Shown here: piece by piece, positions 48,290-60,424 of the stretch | How positions within the stretch are numbered: position 1 is the stretch's first letter | How the letters are laid out: every line of letters starts with the position of its first letter | Source: Dimorphilus gyrociliatus | Taxonomy: Eukaryota > Annelida > Polychaeta > Dinophilidae | Length of the DNA: 64,000 bases | Assembly (NCBI GenBank): GCA_904063045.1 | Contig: CAJFCJ010000006.1 | Span: forward strand, 2,923,631 to 2,987,630 | Direction: 5' to 3' | Made by a program: the position numbers and the translations under genes | The notes under the pieces: generated by a model | Told to the model about the DNA's origin: nothing | The model's database searches: none | The model's input: only the letters and a program-made list of their open reading frames with translations

Positions 48290-49581
48290 TCAATTTGAGG
48301 GCAGTTGTAAATATGTCTTGCGAAATTCTTGCAATAGTTTTTCTTCTTCATTCTTCTTTCGTAGCAATCTCTTATCACTCCATCTTCTGATAAAATAATA
48401 GATACAAACCACCATTAGAGAAACAATAACATTGACCACTAATATGAAAAACATGAACCGAACCCGGTGACCTCTTGGGAATGACCGAAATGTATCGTTT
48501 TGTTCCGCATCGCTACCTATCGTTTTCGTCGTATCGCTTTCACTAGACCTTTCTTTTCGACGTTGGTTATGATTATTAAGCTAGATTTGTGCAAGTAATT
48601 ATATATTGCAATGAAGGAAAGCTAGTTTAAGCACCTGTGACAAAGTTTTTCTGTTTGATTTCTTGATCTTACATTTCCTCTTTAATTCCTGTTCGTTGAA
48701 CTCATGCGTTTCCCACCAGCTCCAATTTTGACAAGAAATTCTAACGACATCCTCTGTCGTTCTGTTCCTCCTTAGACTAATCAACTTCATTAACCAAGCA
48801 GACTCGCATTTACAGCCAATAACATATGGAAATCGTAGAATTCGAATTCGTTTTAAATAGCTAACAAGACCATTATTTATGTTAACTAAGCGAATATTAG
48901 TTAAAATGGAGAGCTCTTGCGTTATTTTAAAGTTTAAAGCCCTCTTCCAGTTGACCGTTGAACCAGAAATAGAGGACACATTCATGCGTAAAACCTGGTC
49001 AGTGAATGAATATTTTTTGTTGCAGTCCTTTCCAGACAATATTTCGCTTAATTCGTTTCTTTTAGAAGGAAAATAAGATTTATATAATATTTGCATAATG
49101 GATTATATAAGAATGAATAAGTAATAAAGAAATAGAACTAAATTAACTTTAAACCATCCGTAAAAATTATATTAAGTTGTTTTATATAGTTGATTGTTAA
49201 TTTACGCGGTAATTTACCAACAGCTACTAAATTCAATTCATTAATTTTATCAAGATGAAACTGGAATTTTGCTGCATTACTGGAATCCGAGCAATTACTA
49301 ATTGATGCCTTAACTATAGTAATTCTATCGTTGAATAAATTATGCAAATCAGTTTGATCAAGACCGCCACACGTCAAAACGACTTCCGTATAATTTCCTT
49401 TCCTTGCACACTTTTCTCTCTTCATCGAAGGACAAATTAATCTTAGTTTATTAGAACTACAATCGCAAATATTTTCTGCGTTTACTAGTTTATATAGAAT
49501 TGTAGTAAGATTACAGAATAGTACAAATAAACTGCAAAATTTACAATCCATCTGTCTTTTATCTTTTGAATTATAATTCAA
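48290..49581 (-). CDS. Single-pass membrane protein with degenerate leucine-rich region and LRRCT
   Basis: Three exons: about 49581-49147, 49061-48631 and 48582-48290. The first has a hydrophobic N-terminus (FCSLFVLFCNLTTILYKLVNA) that looks like a signal peptide, followed by a Cys cluster (ICDCSSNKLRLIC) like a small N-cap. Diverged Leu-rich strands follow, then CKCESAWLMKL...ISCQNW, which resembles the LRR C-terminal cap (CxC, Trp, Cys). The last exon encodes a polar stretch, one membrane helix (FMFFILVVNVIVSLMVVCIYY) and a basic/acidic cytosolic tail ending LQLPSN. It is a type I surface protein of unknown ligand. The short LRR core makes family assignment uncertain. Confidence 0.6.
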
Positions 49582-50010
49582 AACAGTGTAAAAAACTTTA
49601 AATAAATAAACTATATACTAGATTGATATACGGCTTTTGTTATATATTATATACTGTATATAATACATAAAGTGTAAATATTGATAATCTTCACAATAAA
49701 TAAAGGGGTTTTTTTTTTGATATAGTATTACTTTGAGTAAATAGTTCTTTGAAATTACCTTCGTTATAGATATAACGAGTGTATGCAAAATAGATTGTAC
49801 TTGGTAATCATAGAGTATAAGTTAGATTTTATTTGATGATATTTCGTTGAGAGCGGAAAAAGAACAGAGAATCCCTACAGAGGACTCAATTAAATATAGA
49901 TTTATTGTAGACAGACAGTTGCCAACAGCTAATTAACTTTCTAGATTTTCATTTTCTCTTCTTTGCTTTTTCTTTTAAAACCTTCCCTTTTTTACGATGA
50001 ATTGTGATCT
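49582..50010. other. Intergenic
   Basis: AT-rich, between two - strand genes. No supported gene. Confidence 0.5.
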
Positions 50011-50928
50011 TCACCTTTTCCAACTGACTCTAGACGATCTGGCAGCTGGTCTGTCAATTACTTTAACAAAATGAGTAGATTTGGCGGTCAATCGTCTGTT
50101 AAAATTGAAGATATCTTCTTTGTCGGGAAAAATTTTACCAAAGGCATTGATAAATTTAGCCTCTCCTCTGACTACTGTGTAGAAATCGCTGAGCGTCACA
50201 GCTTTATTACCACTTTTGTCCTGTTTTATTAATACTTTAATAAAAAATAACGAATGGCAAAATAAAAGCTACTATTTTAAATTAGGTTTCAATAACGTAC
50301 TAACGAATAGACGCAATAGGGATTTGGTAGTTCTAACAATTTGTCTTTCTCTTGCTTTGTTGTTGTAAGTCCGCCGCGGATCGAATTTTGCAGTCGTATC
50401 TTCCGCCACTGGGTAACACTGTATTAAGAGAGGAAGACGGCCGGATGAAAGGGGAAATAAGATATATAAGGTATATAAAAGAGTATGAAAAGAGCTTAAC
50501 GCGTGGAATGCTTTCCCGAAGGAATTCCATTATATCTTCACTGCTAATGTAACCGTAAGACCGTAAATCGTAAACATTAAAAGCCAGTGATATTTTCTCA
50601 TCCAGCGTTCCCCTAATGTACTTGGATAGGCCTACTATCAATTCCTCTACCGTCATTTTCTTTCCCCTGACGCAATTGAATGTTTCGTAGACTGAATTTT
50701 TGCGAGAGTTTAATAACGTATAAGTACCGATAAAAAATCTTCCAAATTGGATTATGTGTGTATTTAATTGATATACATACGTCTGGTTATTGCCAAACGA
50801 CCCGTAATGGAGAAAGTGTTTATCATGAATGTCTGGAAAGTTTGGAAATTAAACTCGGTTATATAGTAACAATATTGATCAAATTCCGTGTGTGCAAATT
50901 CATTTAGCACTTCTAATAACGCCTCCAT
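50011..50928 (-). CDS. CLXN: Calaxin-like EF-hand protein (EFCAB1 family)
   Basis: Exons at about 50928-50781, 50689-50513, 50449-50309 and 50221-50011. I start at the Met in MEALLEVL, since the longer upstream frame does not match the family. Blocks match calaxin: FQTFMINTFSITGRLA, then EELIVGLSKYIRGTLDEK (family: WIHGLSLFLRGSLEEK), FNVYDLRSYGYIS (FEVFDLNGDGFIS), and DFYTVVRGEAKFINAFGKIFPD near the end. Calaxin is a calcium sensor on ciliary outer-arm dynein. The EF loops are weak: the loop-2 equivalent is DLRSYGYISSED and the last is DKSGNKAVTLSD, both missing some usual acidic ligands, and the first is barely recognisable. The C-terminal tail is basic and extended. The true 5' end may include another exon upstream. 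Confidence 0.55.
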
Positions 50929-51635
50929 CTCTTTTAATGAGACTACAAGATAAAAGTCAAAAGGTTAACCTTAATTATTATAAATAGCCCTACAACCAAC
51001 ATTTTGTCACGAGGGTCAGACATTTCAATACTTTTGTCAACGCCTCGTCGTCTTTATAGCGTAAAGTTATGTCTTTATACGATAGATGCCTATTCCAATG
51101 ACTCTGCTGTCTTGGATTTTTTAGATGTTGCGTTAAAAGACAGAAATCTATTTGCCGTTTATAAGATTTATAAGATTTCATTGTATTTATTATATTTTTC
51201 TTATTTTAGTCACAAAATTGAATTGACTTAAATGTTATTGTTACGAAAATTGTTGTTTAAAGATTAATAGTAATAATAATAAAAAAAACAAACTCAAAAA
51301 ACAAAAAGTAAACAAAGTATATTCGATTTTTTCTCTTTTTTTTTAAAATAAATGCTGACAATGTTCTAAAGAAATTCTACTAAATGAATGTTTCGGAGCA
51401 GAATTTCACAAACGAAATACTCATTGCTTCCAATGGATCTTTAGAACGCAAACTAAGGGCAAAAAAAGGCAATATATACAGTATACATTGTATACCATAA
51501 TTATACAGTATTTCATTATTCTTTTTATTATATATTTGAAATTATAAGGAATATCCGTAATAAACAAAAAAAATTTTCATTTAATAAATTTGTTCAACGT
51601 CTTGTCTATTAATTATGTTTGTATTCTTTTGCAGA
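50929..51635. other. Intergenic, possible 5' exon of the EF-hand gene
   Basis: A - strand frame at 50990-51181 could be an upstream exon but shows no family match. The rest is AT-rich with homopolymers. GLCE ends at 51636. Confidence 0.4.
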
Positions 51636-54159
51636 TTAATTATGCTTGGCCCGATGTCCTTTCATATATCCCACCCACCTGGCAGCGGTTTTTGTAAATA
51701 TACTTGATTGTTCTATCGTATTCAAGAGTAGCAATTGATTTATATGCGTTGTATGATAATCCCATCTGGCTAAATTTGGAGCTGTGCCGGGTAAGGAATA
51801 ATGTCGAAGATCGTAAAAAGAACCTGAACCAGAATCGTATAACGGTAGTAAAGTTTGTAAGGATTCCTATATAAAAAAGATAAATAAAGATGGAAGTTTA
51901 AGATGAATTTGATCTTACCATTCCGTCACTATATAATTTGCCAGAAAGTTGGTCTTCGGTCAACGTATAAACATCATAGAGGCCGATTAAGGCGTAGATG
52001 AATCCATTAAGAACAAATGATGGCGGTTGAGTGGGATATTCTTCATACCAGTCATATTTATCAGCGAATTTGGCTTTAACACCACCTTTAGATGACGGTG
52101 TAGAGAGTATGAAAGCTGCTTTTTTAGCAGCTTCCAAATACTCTTTTTTTCCAGTTCTTGAATAAGCTCTACATAGTAAAGACATTGCTTGTCCCTGAGC
52201 CATCGCGGAGTACCATCCAGCGGACAATTCTAGCTCACCATTTGCTAAATTTCTATCAACGTTTATTGGCCAGCCACCACTTTTGTCTTGATTTAATAAG
52301 AGCCATTTAGAAGCATAATAGAAATAATCCAAGTGAGCTTGATTAGATAAAGTCATGTTATCAATAGCACCATTCCCAAAAAATTGAATTTTTAGCAGGT
52401 TTACTAAAATTTTATTCTTTTTTTTCATTTTTTTAGGTTTACGTAAAATCATTCCTTTAAGAACGTCTATAGCTATATTTCTAGTCAATTTAAACCAATC
52501 AGAACCTGAACTTTTCTTGCCAAAACCATAAAATATATTATTGCCTCTTGATTTAATAAGGGTATTACTCTGTACATAATATAAATTAAAAGTCTCTCCT
52601 CCTTTAACTTCCACAACTAAAAGTAAAGTTGAATTTTTGCTTATTTTCCAATCTACAGAAAAATGTTCATATTTTAAACTTGAATCAATTGGCATACTAA
52701 TTGAGCCAGAGTTATCGCATTTGTAAGATAAAATTTCCTTATTGGAATTAGTTTCGCAGGAATGCACATTCCATAAATTTGAAAATTTTCCATTTTCGAG
52801 AAAAGTAGACTTTCTAGATTCCTCATTCGAAGCAAGATACTTACTATAATGAGATAATCCATATTGCGCTATTTGTATAGGATAATAGTGTCCCTGTGAA
52901 CCCCATTGAGTCGAAATAGGTACACCATCAACGGCCGAAACACATTTTACCCTGTCTCTTATCTCTACATTATAAAATTTAAAAGTCATAAAGGGTCCTG
53001 AAGGTGTATGCTGCGATTCGGGTTCTATAACCCTTGAGTAACTATGTTGAAATGAAAACGCCTGCTTCTTATCAGGGCTTTGAACTAACTGGCCGTAAAC
53101 CTATCAAAAAAGAGAGATCTTTTACTAACACACGTCCAGTTTAAAACACTACATTTGTCCAATGAGTAACACTCGAAAAATAACATTCATGACCTCTTTG
53201 CAAGAACATTTTTAATCCAATCTCTTGGTGGTTGATTTTAACGAGATGAAAATTAGCAAAAAATTAGTCCAACCTCTCTGTTTCTCCAAACACAGAAAAG
53301 ATAAATTGTACATTCTAACGATTTTGTTTTACTAACGTATAAGTTATATGGATAAGCAGTAGAGAGAGAGAGAGAAAGAGAGATACAGAGAGCGCCAAAA
53401 GAACATCTCTACTATAAATTGGATGAAATTAATATAACAGATATGTTTCTTTTGATTAGAAAGAATTTAATATTAAATCTCAAGTAATATTTAAGTTATT
53501 AAAACGAACAGAGAGAGAGAGAGAGATCTTCATTCTAATTGGAAACATAGTAAAAATGTTTACATTCCACAAACCTTCACATTTTATGGAATGATATGAT
53601 TATTATAACGAGTGCTCCTCTTAAGTGGACAAGTTGATTTATAAGGATATTTACCTCAAAGTAATTTTCAATAAATGTAAATGGCATATAGATATCATTA
53701 TCAGTATCCAAACACTGTACTGAGTATTCTTCGTTTATGTTGCAGTTTATCTTTTCTATATTGTTGGAAGTATGGAGTGTCGGCAAACGGCTGCTGTATA
53801 AATATTTTTCAGCACTTAACCTAAATATACACGACAGCAAATCTATCATAAAAGTTATTTGTGCGAAATGATACAATTACTATCAAGCCTAATAAAGATT
53901 TTTATTATAATTTTTGTACAGGCTTATAAGTGTAGTCATAAAAAATCTCATTTTGAGGGAACTTTACTGCTAAACATAATCTACTATTCAAGTGGTTGAT
54001 TACTAATAAAATATTGGTGATAATAATAATAGTAAAAACTTACCTTTCTCGATTGAATTCGCCCTTACCAAATGCACAGAAGCTTAGCCTATAACATATG
54101 TATATGCAACAGCAAAATAGGAATACGATGACTAAGAACCGAAGTCCTCGACGGGCCAT
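51636..54159 (-). CDS. GLCE: D-glucuronyl C5-epimerase (heparan sulfate)
   Basis: Five or more exons: about 54159-54044, 53822-53655, 53101 into 51917, and 51868-51636. Exon 1 encodes a type II signal anchor ([20 protein letters not shown]). Then come [48 protein letters not shown] and SHYSKYL; later GGWPINVDR and the [19 protein letters not shown] core; and the end [20 protein letters not shown] with HINQLLLL. These are the hallmark blocks of the Golgi epimerase that turns glucuronate to iduronate in heparan sulfate. The protein is ~560 residues, close to the usual ~600. An internal Lys-rich stretch (KKMKKKNK, near 52410-52440) reads through a possible short unspliced intron and is absent from relatives. 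Confidence 0.95.
53361..53526. repeat. Two GA-rich microsatellites in a GLCE intron
   Basis: GA/AGA runs at about 53361-53392 and 53510-53526 within the intron between GLCE coding exons. Confidence 0.85.
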
Positions 54160-54778
54160 TGCAGACTAATATGTGCAGTAGGCATCAAACCAGCCAACTT
54201 TATCCATAAATCCTAATTTAGTCAAATTACTAGCATTAATGAACCTTTCTTTGATCCTATATTATGAGAAAAATTATCCGCAGTCCACAAGCCAGACACT
54301 TTTCATTTAGTAAAAAGAGATTGTTTTGGATGTTTTTTGTCTGAACGGTTTCGTGTACGACAATTAGTGAGTAAACAAATAGCTATATGTAGCTGCATAA
54401 AAAAGACTGAGCATTTCCACTTTTCCAATGTTGTATTATAACACGGTTCCCTTAACTCTGCTGATAATTAATCACAAGAAGTGGATAGGAGTAGGATACC
54501 AGTTAACTTATGATCATGTGACTCAGAGGAATATTCCGGAAATTTTAAGCCGCTAGAAACTGGTTATACTAATCGTTGATTTAAGATAAAATTTAAAATA
54601 TCTTGCTATAAGTAATTGAATATTTTTTTATATACAGCTAGGTATATTAATATTTTCTATTTAAACTTTCAACCTTCGAATTAGACTAGTTTTCTATTAC
54701 GAAATTAATTTTTATCTTACTTTCATTGCCTCTTTTCTACAAACTGTTAAAAACATGCATTTTTTTAGCTTGACAACA
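54160..54778. other. Intergenic, divergent promoters of GLCE and the FKBP gene
   Basis: No gene seen. GLCE reads left and the FKBP/TPR gene reads right from here, so this is a shared 5' region. Confidence 0.5.
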
Positions 54779-55804
54779 TGTCGAAAAATCACTCCTTTGG
54801 CAAAATGGAAGTTATTGAATCAGAAGACAAAAGCTTCAACAAACATATTCTTCAAGAAGGAACAGGAGAAAAGCTTATCAACGAAGGTTTCATTTTCACA
54901 CATTCTAAAAGAACATTCAGATATTCATAAAACTATCATTTATTAAGGTTCCCTCGTAAAGGTATATATCTGTTGTATCGATAATCCCGATATGGATAAA
55001 GATCTTTTGGGCAACTATACGTTGAATGAATACTTTGACGTTACCATTGGAGAAGCGGAGTCAAGTATCGCTGAACTGTTGGATAAAATATTAATAACGA
55101 TGAAAGAAGGAGAAAGAGCATATGTTAAGACAAAAATGGATCAGAGTGGAAACTTGACGTCAAAATCTATAACACATGACAGTCTTAATTTGAAGAAAAC
55201 AGAGTCGGATTGTCTCTTAAAATTTCAAGTATTTCTCAATCTTGATAAAAAGCTTTAAGATGTTTGACAATATACACGTTTTCAGATATCGGTACAAAGT
55301 GTCACTCGATCTGCAGATATATCTGATCTTGAGGCTGACGAGCGAATAGAAAGGGCAGAACACTATAAAGAAAAAGGATCAATTTTATACAAGAATAATA
55401 ATTTGACATTTGCAGTGAAGAAGTATCGGAATTCAATTAAATATTTAACTTCTATACCAGAGGAATCATTACCGAAAATTCCTGAAAAACTCCGTCAAGA
55501 ATTTCGTCGCTTGGTTCTGCTAAATCATTTGAATTTAGCTCTTTGCTTTTGGAAGATAGAAGAATGGGATTTAGTTTTAAAGCATTGCGATGAAGCTCTC
55601 TCTCTCGATCCAAATAATGTGAAGGCATTATATCGTAGGGCTCAGGGCTACTCAAACAAGTATAATTACGAAGCAGCTTTAAAAGATTTAAACAGTATTT
55701 TAAAGATAGAAGAAGGAAATAAGGCTGCCCTTAAGGATATTAAAATCATTTCCGCTAAAAAACAACAAGAAAAAGATATGTACAAAAAGATGTTCAATTC
55801 GTAA
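54779..55804 (+). CDS. FKBP/TPR co-chaperone-like protein
   Basis: Three exons: 54779-54888, 54949-55230 and 55287-55804. The start MSKNHSFGKM is in the frame of KSFNKHILQEGTGEKLINEG, the entry motif of FKBP domains, and not in the frame of the longer open stretch beginning at 54755. The FKBP-like half (about 20-140) lacks most proline-isomerase pocket aromatics, so it is probably inactive. The C-terminal half has TPR repeats: RAEHYKEKGSILYKNNN, LLNHLNLALCFWKIEEWD, KHCDEALSLDPNNVKALYRR and AQGYSNKYNYEAALKDL, with the Lys/Asn/Arg pattern of Hsp90-binding clamps. It resembles FKBPL or FKBP4-type proteins. It likely binds Hsp90; the exact ortholog is unsure. Confidence 0.75.
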
Positions 55805-56146
55805 ACTCTTTCATTTCTGCCATGTGTTGGATTGTTCTACTTGAAGCAAATTGTAATATCTTATGAATTGTTCTTTGAGTGTTATTCAATATATCATTTA
55901 AGAATTTGTCATCGTTTGCAAATTGAATTATAGCTATAAATTTATAACAGCTGAATGAGTGTAAAGCGAAAAAATAGGGAGGCTAAGTTTATTATAAGAC
56001 AAATTAACAGGGTTGCTTTTAAATGCACAGTTTTTGAGAGAAATAGTTCTTGCTAATATTTAACGATAACGATTATACAAATCTCAAAAAGTTTATTATT
56101 ATTTACTGTACGTTTTAAAGATGACTTTTAAGATGGTACTTATAAG
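55805..56146. other. Intergenic, convergent 3' ends
   Basis: 3' regions of the FKBP/TPR gene (+) and YME1L1 (-). No gene seen. Confidence 0.5.
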
Positions 56147-59100
56147 TTAAATAAGATTCAACTTTGACGTGGATGAAGGATTAGATATCACTGTGTTGGA
56201 ATTTCTTTCTCTTTGAATTGCCGCTATTTTCTTACCTTTTCCCTCCATTATTAACTTGATATCTTCAAAATCAAGGGTTTCATACTTCAGTAATGCTTTA
56301 GCTAGTTCTTTGTGTTCTTTGTGGTGTTGTCTCAGTATGGTCTTAGCTCGATCATATGATTCCTAGAAGAAAGAATTTAATATTAGATTTTTTTGGCCCA
56401 TCATGGGAGAATTACAGATAAATACATACATATAAAAGCCTCCTTATTTCCGAATCCACCAATTCAGTTGTCGCTGGGCTAACGTCATTAACCTTTAGGG
56501 TCGTTAAACCCGAATCGAATTCACTATCATCAAATACCCTAACTCCCACCTTATCTGACATTCCAAACTTCTTTACCATCGATTTGGCGAGATTGGTTGC
56601 TACAAGAAAGTCAGAAGAAGCCCCTGTTGTTACATTTTCACTTCCATAAATCAACTCTTCAGCTACGCGCCCTCCCATGGCGACGTCCATTTGGGCAAGT
56701 AGTTGAGCTTTACTCTGATTATATTCTTCTTTTTCAGGTACAAATGAAGTATGACCAAGGCTCATTCCACGTGGTACAATTGTTACTTTATGAAGAGGCG
56801 TTGCGTTTTTTGTGTAAAAAGCCACAATGGTGTGACCGGCTTCATGGTAGGCAGTCATCTTGTTGGTTTCTTCATCGGGTATCCTAGTTTTCTTAGCTGG
56901 TCCCATAAGAACCTTATCTTTCGCGTACTCTAAATGTTCCATAGATACAGCTACAGCTGAATCCATTGCTGCTTTTAAAGCTGCTTGGTTTACCATATTT
57001 TCCAGGTCCGCTCCTGTACATCCTGTTGTTCCTCGTGCTAGTTTATCAATGTCTATAGATGAATCAATCGTTATTCTCTTCAAGTAATGTTCAATAATAT
57101 CCCTTCGTCCCTTTAAATCAGGCGGGAAAACACGAACTTCAACATCAAATCTTCCCGGTCTCAATAAGGCCTTATCTAGGTTATCACGTCTATTCGTAGC
57201 GCCCAATACAATAACTCCTACAGTTTGCTGGAATCCATCCATTTCAGAGAGTAATTGATTTATTGTTTGATTAGCGTATGGATGTATCTGGGAGCTAGTT
57301 CTTTTAGCCCCGACCGTATCTATTTCATCAATAAAAATTACACATGGGGACCTAGCCTTAGCAGCATCAAACAGTTGTCTAACTCTCTTTGCACCAGTTC
57401 CGACAAAAATTTCATCAAACTCTGAGCCAGAGGCATGAAAAAAAGGAACCGACGCTTCTCCAGCAACAGCTCGTGCTAATAAAGTTTTACCAATACCAGG
57501 AGGGCCAACTAACAAGACTCCTTTGGGGAGCTTCGCTCCTAATTTCTTAAACCTCTCTGGATCTCTGAGGAATTCCACGACATCCTGAAGCTCCTCTTTG
57601 GCCTCATCAACTCCCATCACATCATCAAACGTAACATTAATTTCTTCAGGATTGACTTCATATCTTTCGCCTTTTAGGACATTCAAACCTTTCATATCTG
57701 TAAAATAGTTATATTTTAGCATTATTCGGATGTTATGAAAAACAATAAATAGCAAGCTTTTTTCTTAAGCCTATTAGTTTACCATTTTCCATCACTAAAG
57801 TACAAAATTACAGAGATAAGGTATTTTCATAAGATCAGCGTAAAGAGAGCAATACTTACTACCGCCTATGACCGTGAAACCCTGGAGAATTTGGAAAACG
57901 ATCCATATTAGTAGACCGTACCAAAAAAATTTAAAGAACCAACGGGATACAGTCGAAGTTTCAGCCTGTTGACCCTTTCCCGATTGATCTATACAATTCG
58001 TAGATTTATAAATTTATATATATGCAAATTTATTAATATAACATTTTTAAACTACACACTTGCTGAATAACCTTCTGCGAAAGCAACTTTTAATTGTTCT
58101 TGAACTTGCGGTTGCTTTTCAAAAGAAGAAATTATTTTCTTTAGATTTTGACTGTCCTGTCCACTACTTTCTGACGATTTTTTCATCACCTTCTCTCTCA
58201 GCTACATGATAAATGGAATCAAATATAGATAAATTCTATATTTTTTACATTTCTTACCGAATCTTTTAGTTGATTTAGAAACGCCATACTAGAATCAGTA
58301 TCAGCCGATATTTTCCCCATACCCCTAGGATTTGGTCTATACTTAAAAGTTCTTATTTGTTGTTGGAGAAAGCCTAAATAGAATGCATTGGTTAATACAA
58401 GCATAGTAAATAAATGCAAGATATTACTAGAAAAGTTGTGTTTTCGATTAATAAAGTTCGGTAAGGTAAGTTTGAACGCTTCAACAGGCCTGTTAGAGAG
58501 TACATCTTCCAAGAGGTGAGTCCCTGGAAAAAATTAATGTATAAATATATGTGAATACAGTGTCTCTTTTATTATAACAATTATGAGTCAATGTCGTACT
58601 TAAAAGGATTGTATTTCTATGTTATAGCAATGAAAGATATAGTCAAAATAATAAGTATTACTTACTATTTTCTTGCCCAAATATTTCTTTTGTGTCATTT
58701 AGGTTTTTAGCCAAGTTTAAACTTTCAAAACTTTTCGCATCTTTTTTAAATATTGCTTCAATTTTTATGTGCTTAACAAGATTCTCCAAACCAATTTCTT
58801 TCAAATCAGTTTTCACCTGAATATGAGATATAGAACAGAGCATTAACTATTTTTTTTTGCTATTTATCTTTAGCATTTAATCAAAAAAATGAGATTGAAA
58901 ATTTTTAATGCTATTTGAAAGAAGTCATGACAAATATGGCATAATTTAATAATTTTGTTGAAAATTAAAGAATTGCTTGAGTAAAACGATGCAACCCTAG
59001 GAGTATATGTGTTTTTATATATGCACTTATATATTCAGTACAAAGTAGTTGAAAATATGAACATACATGCTCTGTGAAATGCTTCGTAATATCCTCTGTC

Positions 59101-59321
59101 TCTAGCTTTTCCAAGTCATTTAGATTACTTTCTTTCTGTACTTTTGTGCTTACTTTTCGTCGAGCAGGTAGCATTGACCGAAAGGATGACCATGCTGCTC
59201 CGATTTGAGATAAAGGTAGGATGAGTTGCTAAAATCAGATAACAACACATTGTCAGCGATTAATCCGATAATTTTTCGACGTAATACCAACCTGCGAATG
59301 TCTTGAATTTATTGGAAACAT
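56147..59321 (-). CDS. YME1L1: Mitochondrial i-AAA protease YME1L
   Basis: Exons at about 59321-59292, 59230-59069, 58815-58666, 58524-58260, 58201-58065, 57987-57863, 57694-56434 and 56362-56147. The N-terminal exons (from [10 protein letters not shown]) are basic and weakly conserved, as expected for a mitochondrial import signal. A membrane segment follows ([18 protein letters not shown]). The AAA domain has [13 protein letters not shown] (Walker A, with Ile where relatives have Thr), CVIFIDEID (Walker B) and [15 protein letters not shown] (SRH). The peptidase domain has the zinc motif HEAGH and [16 protein letters not shown]. The protein ends in a Ser/Asn-rich tail. YME1L degrades inner-membrane and intermembrane-space proteins such as OPA1. 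Motifs for ATP binding and zinc are intact. Confidence 0.95.
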
Positions 59322-60424
59322 TGATATTATATATTTTTTTTATGTGGTTGCAGTATTTTTGACTTATTTCGTAAGCGATATTTAGGGTTCCGTTTTTACT
59401 GCAATTACCGGTAGCGCTAAATGGTGGAAAGAGCTGCTAGAACTCTAAATCACATATTTTAATTATCACTTTTCCTCAACTTAAGAAATATACTTCCTTT
59501 TAGATGAAAGATATAGTTAACTTGCATAGTTTACTTAAAAAGTAAAAGTTCTAATAATTGTATTAATAAATTTTTTGCGTGAATTTGTGTCACTTTTCGT
59601 AAATAATTTTAAATACTGAGTTTAAAGTACATAATCATTTTTTCAATTGGGAAAGCAGCTTAATGTCTAATTATAAAATTAAAGTTTTGCGTCATGAATA
59701 ATATGAGACTTCTCCATATTTTCCTTCCTGGCTTTTTAGCTGGACCCATTATTTTGTACTAAATAACCTTGAACTCCGTTCCTTACAAAATCATGTATTC
59801 TCGGTAAAAGCTAATGATTTGTTGTTGAAAAACATATGGCAGCCATTTTATCAAACATACTATATGCTACGTCTAACACAAACTTTATTTTCGTAATTCG
59901 CAGTGAAAATTCTTGACTTTTGGTATTTAATTTCATATTTTAAAATATAGAGTAGCACTAAAATTCTATTTAATTTAAAATCTTTTCGACAGTGCTAAAC
60001 TATACACGGAGTTAAAACATAATTTTAAGTATTACTTTACAATATATTCTTTCTAAAGTAGGCTTTAAGTGAGGCTAAAACACTTAACTTGCGTTAAATA
60101 GTCTAATGAATAGTACAAAATTATTAGATATTAAAAATATACAGGACTTTTAACTTGTAAACTTTTCAATAAATTGAAAATTATATAAAAACTTTCAAAT
60201 TTATATTTTTATTCATATTAGGCAAAAGTTTCATTATAGTAATATTTAGTAGGTAGATTAATAAATATAATAACTTTTTACACTTAAATTGAATATGACT
60301 GTGATAAATGATTTATTTCAATGCACGTAATTTAGTTGTAGCGTTGATATGTTTACTATCATGGCGCCTAGTCAACGAGACTTCGAAATTTGTTGTTGAA
60401 ATAAGTAAAAAAATAGAAGACATA
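59322..60424. other. Intergenic and 5' end of the coiled-coil gene
   Basis: About 1.1 kb with divergent promoters, no clear gene. A + frame from 60308 leads into the next gene and encodes a hydrophobic stretch (LVVALICLLSW), but I prefer the later Met at 60425. Confidence 0.45.

Noticed and set aside
60308-60424. Hydrophobic N-terminus on the coiled-coil protein
   Set aside because: Possible, but the later Met at 60425 has a better start context and gives a soluble coiled-coil protein. Kept as an alternative only.
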